From assembly GCA_013364255.1 (NCBI GenBank), contig CP054936.1:4370853-4434852 (forward strand): DNA of 64,000 nt, written 5' to 3'. The notes under the pieces are model-generated. The model was given only the letters and a program-made list of their open reading frames with translations. It was not told the origin of the DNA and ran no database searches. Position 1 is the first letter of the stretch. Each line of letters starts with the position of its first letter. A program made the position numbers and the translations under genes. Of the stretch, positions 63,961-64,000 are shown one piece after another. The stretch is from Streptomyces seoulensis (GTDB taxonomy: Bacteria; Actinomycetota; Actinomycetes; Streptomycetales; Streptomycetaceae).

Positions 63961-64000
63961 AGGTGCGGCTCCTTGCAGTGTGGAAGCTCTCTGGAAGGGG

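Overview
The window is chromosomal DNA of a Streptomyces-type actinomycete. The GC content is very high, GTG and even TTG starts are common, and genes often overlap by four bases at GTGA/ATGA. The gene content is typical: roadblock proteins, Rpf proteins with LysM domains, the UUA-decoding leucine tRNA bldA, a CYP107-like P450 and the eno-ftsB-DUF501-ppx cluster. From memory, the gene order resembles the central core of the S. coelicolor chromosome around bldA, eno and ppc. I see no prophage, insertion sequence or CRISPR array.

1-3.5 kb: the end of a histidine-utilisation operon (hutU, an M20 amidohydrolase, and hutF cut by the window edge), with a recognisable promoter/operator. 3.8-6.2 kb: a four-gene operon of three roadblock proteins and a DUF4388/PATAN-like protein. 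6.3-16.1 kb: a membrane protein, a MurR/RpiR regulator, cystathionine beta-synthase, an SGNH esterase, a thiolase, small conserved genes and a Bax-inhibitor-1 membrane protein.

16.4-23.7 kb: bldA, a MacB-like ABC exporter, cyclopropane-fatty-acid synthase, and type II NADH dehydrogenase with a Rex operator upstream. 23.8-25.7 kb: a PRC-barrel/DUF2382 stress protein and a Phd/RelE toxin-antitoxin pair. 25.7-33.4 kb: ppx/gppA, DUF501, ftsB, enolase, two resuscitation-promoting factors (one behind a ydaO-type c-di-AMP riboswitch) and a P450. 33.5-43.1 kb: mazG, several secreted or lipoproteins, mfd and an XRE regulator.

43.4-48.9 kb: a secreted phospholipase A2, a second MacB-like ABC exporter paralogous to the first, and a DivIVA-like coiled-coil protein. 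49.1-54.7 kb is the most unusual part. It holds an Imm35-like/deaminase/SUKH-4 fusion, a protein joining a degraded WHH nuclease to a SUKH domain, a YwqJ-type deaminase and a SUKH-3 protein. These are polymorphic-toxin and immunity domains with no visible export signals. 54.7-64 kb: a lone NarL-type histidine kinase, tRNA-Gln, then glmU, prs, rplY, pth, a membrane protein and ppc.

Palindromic terminators separate most units. Short tandem arrays of 10 or 11 bp, spaced close to one helical turn, lie upstream of three transcription units and are not explained by coding.
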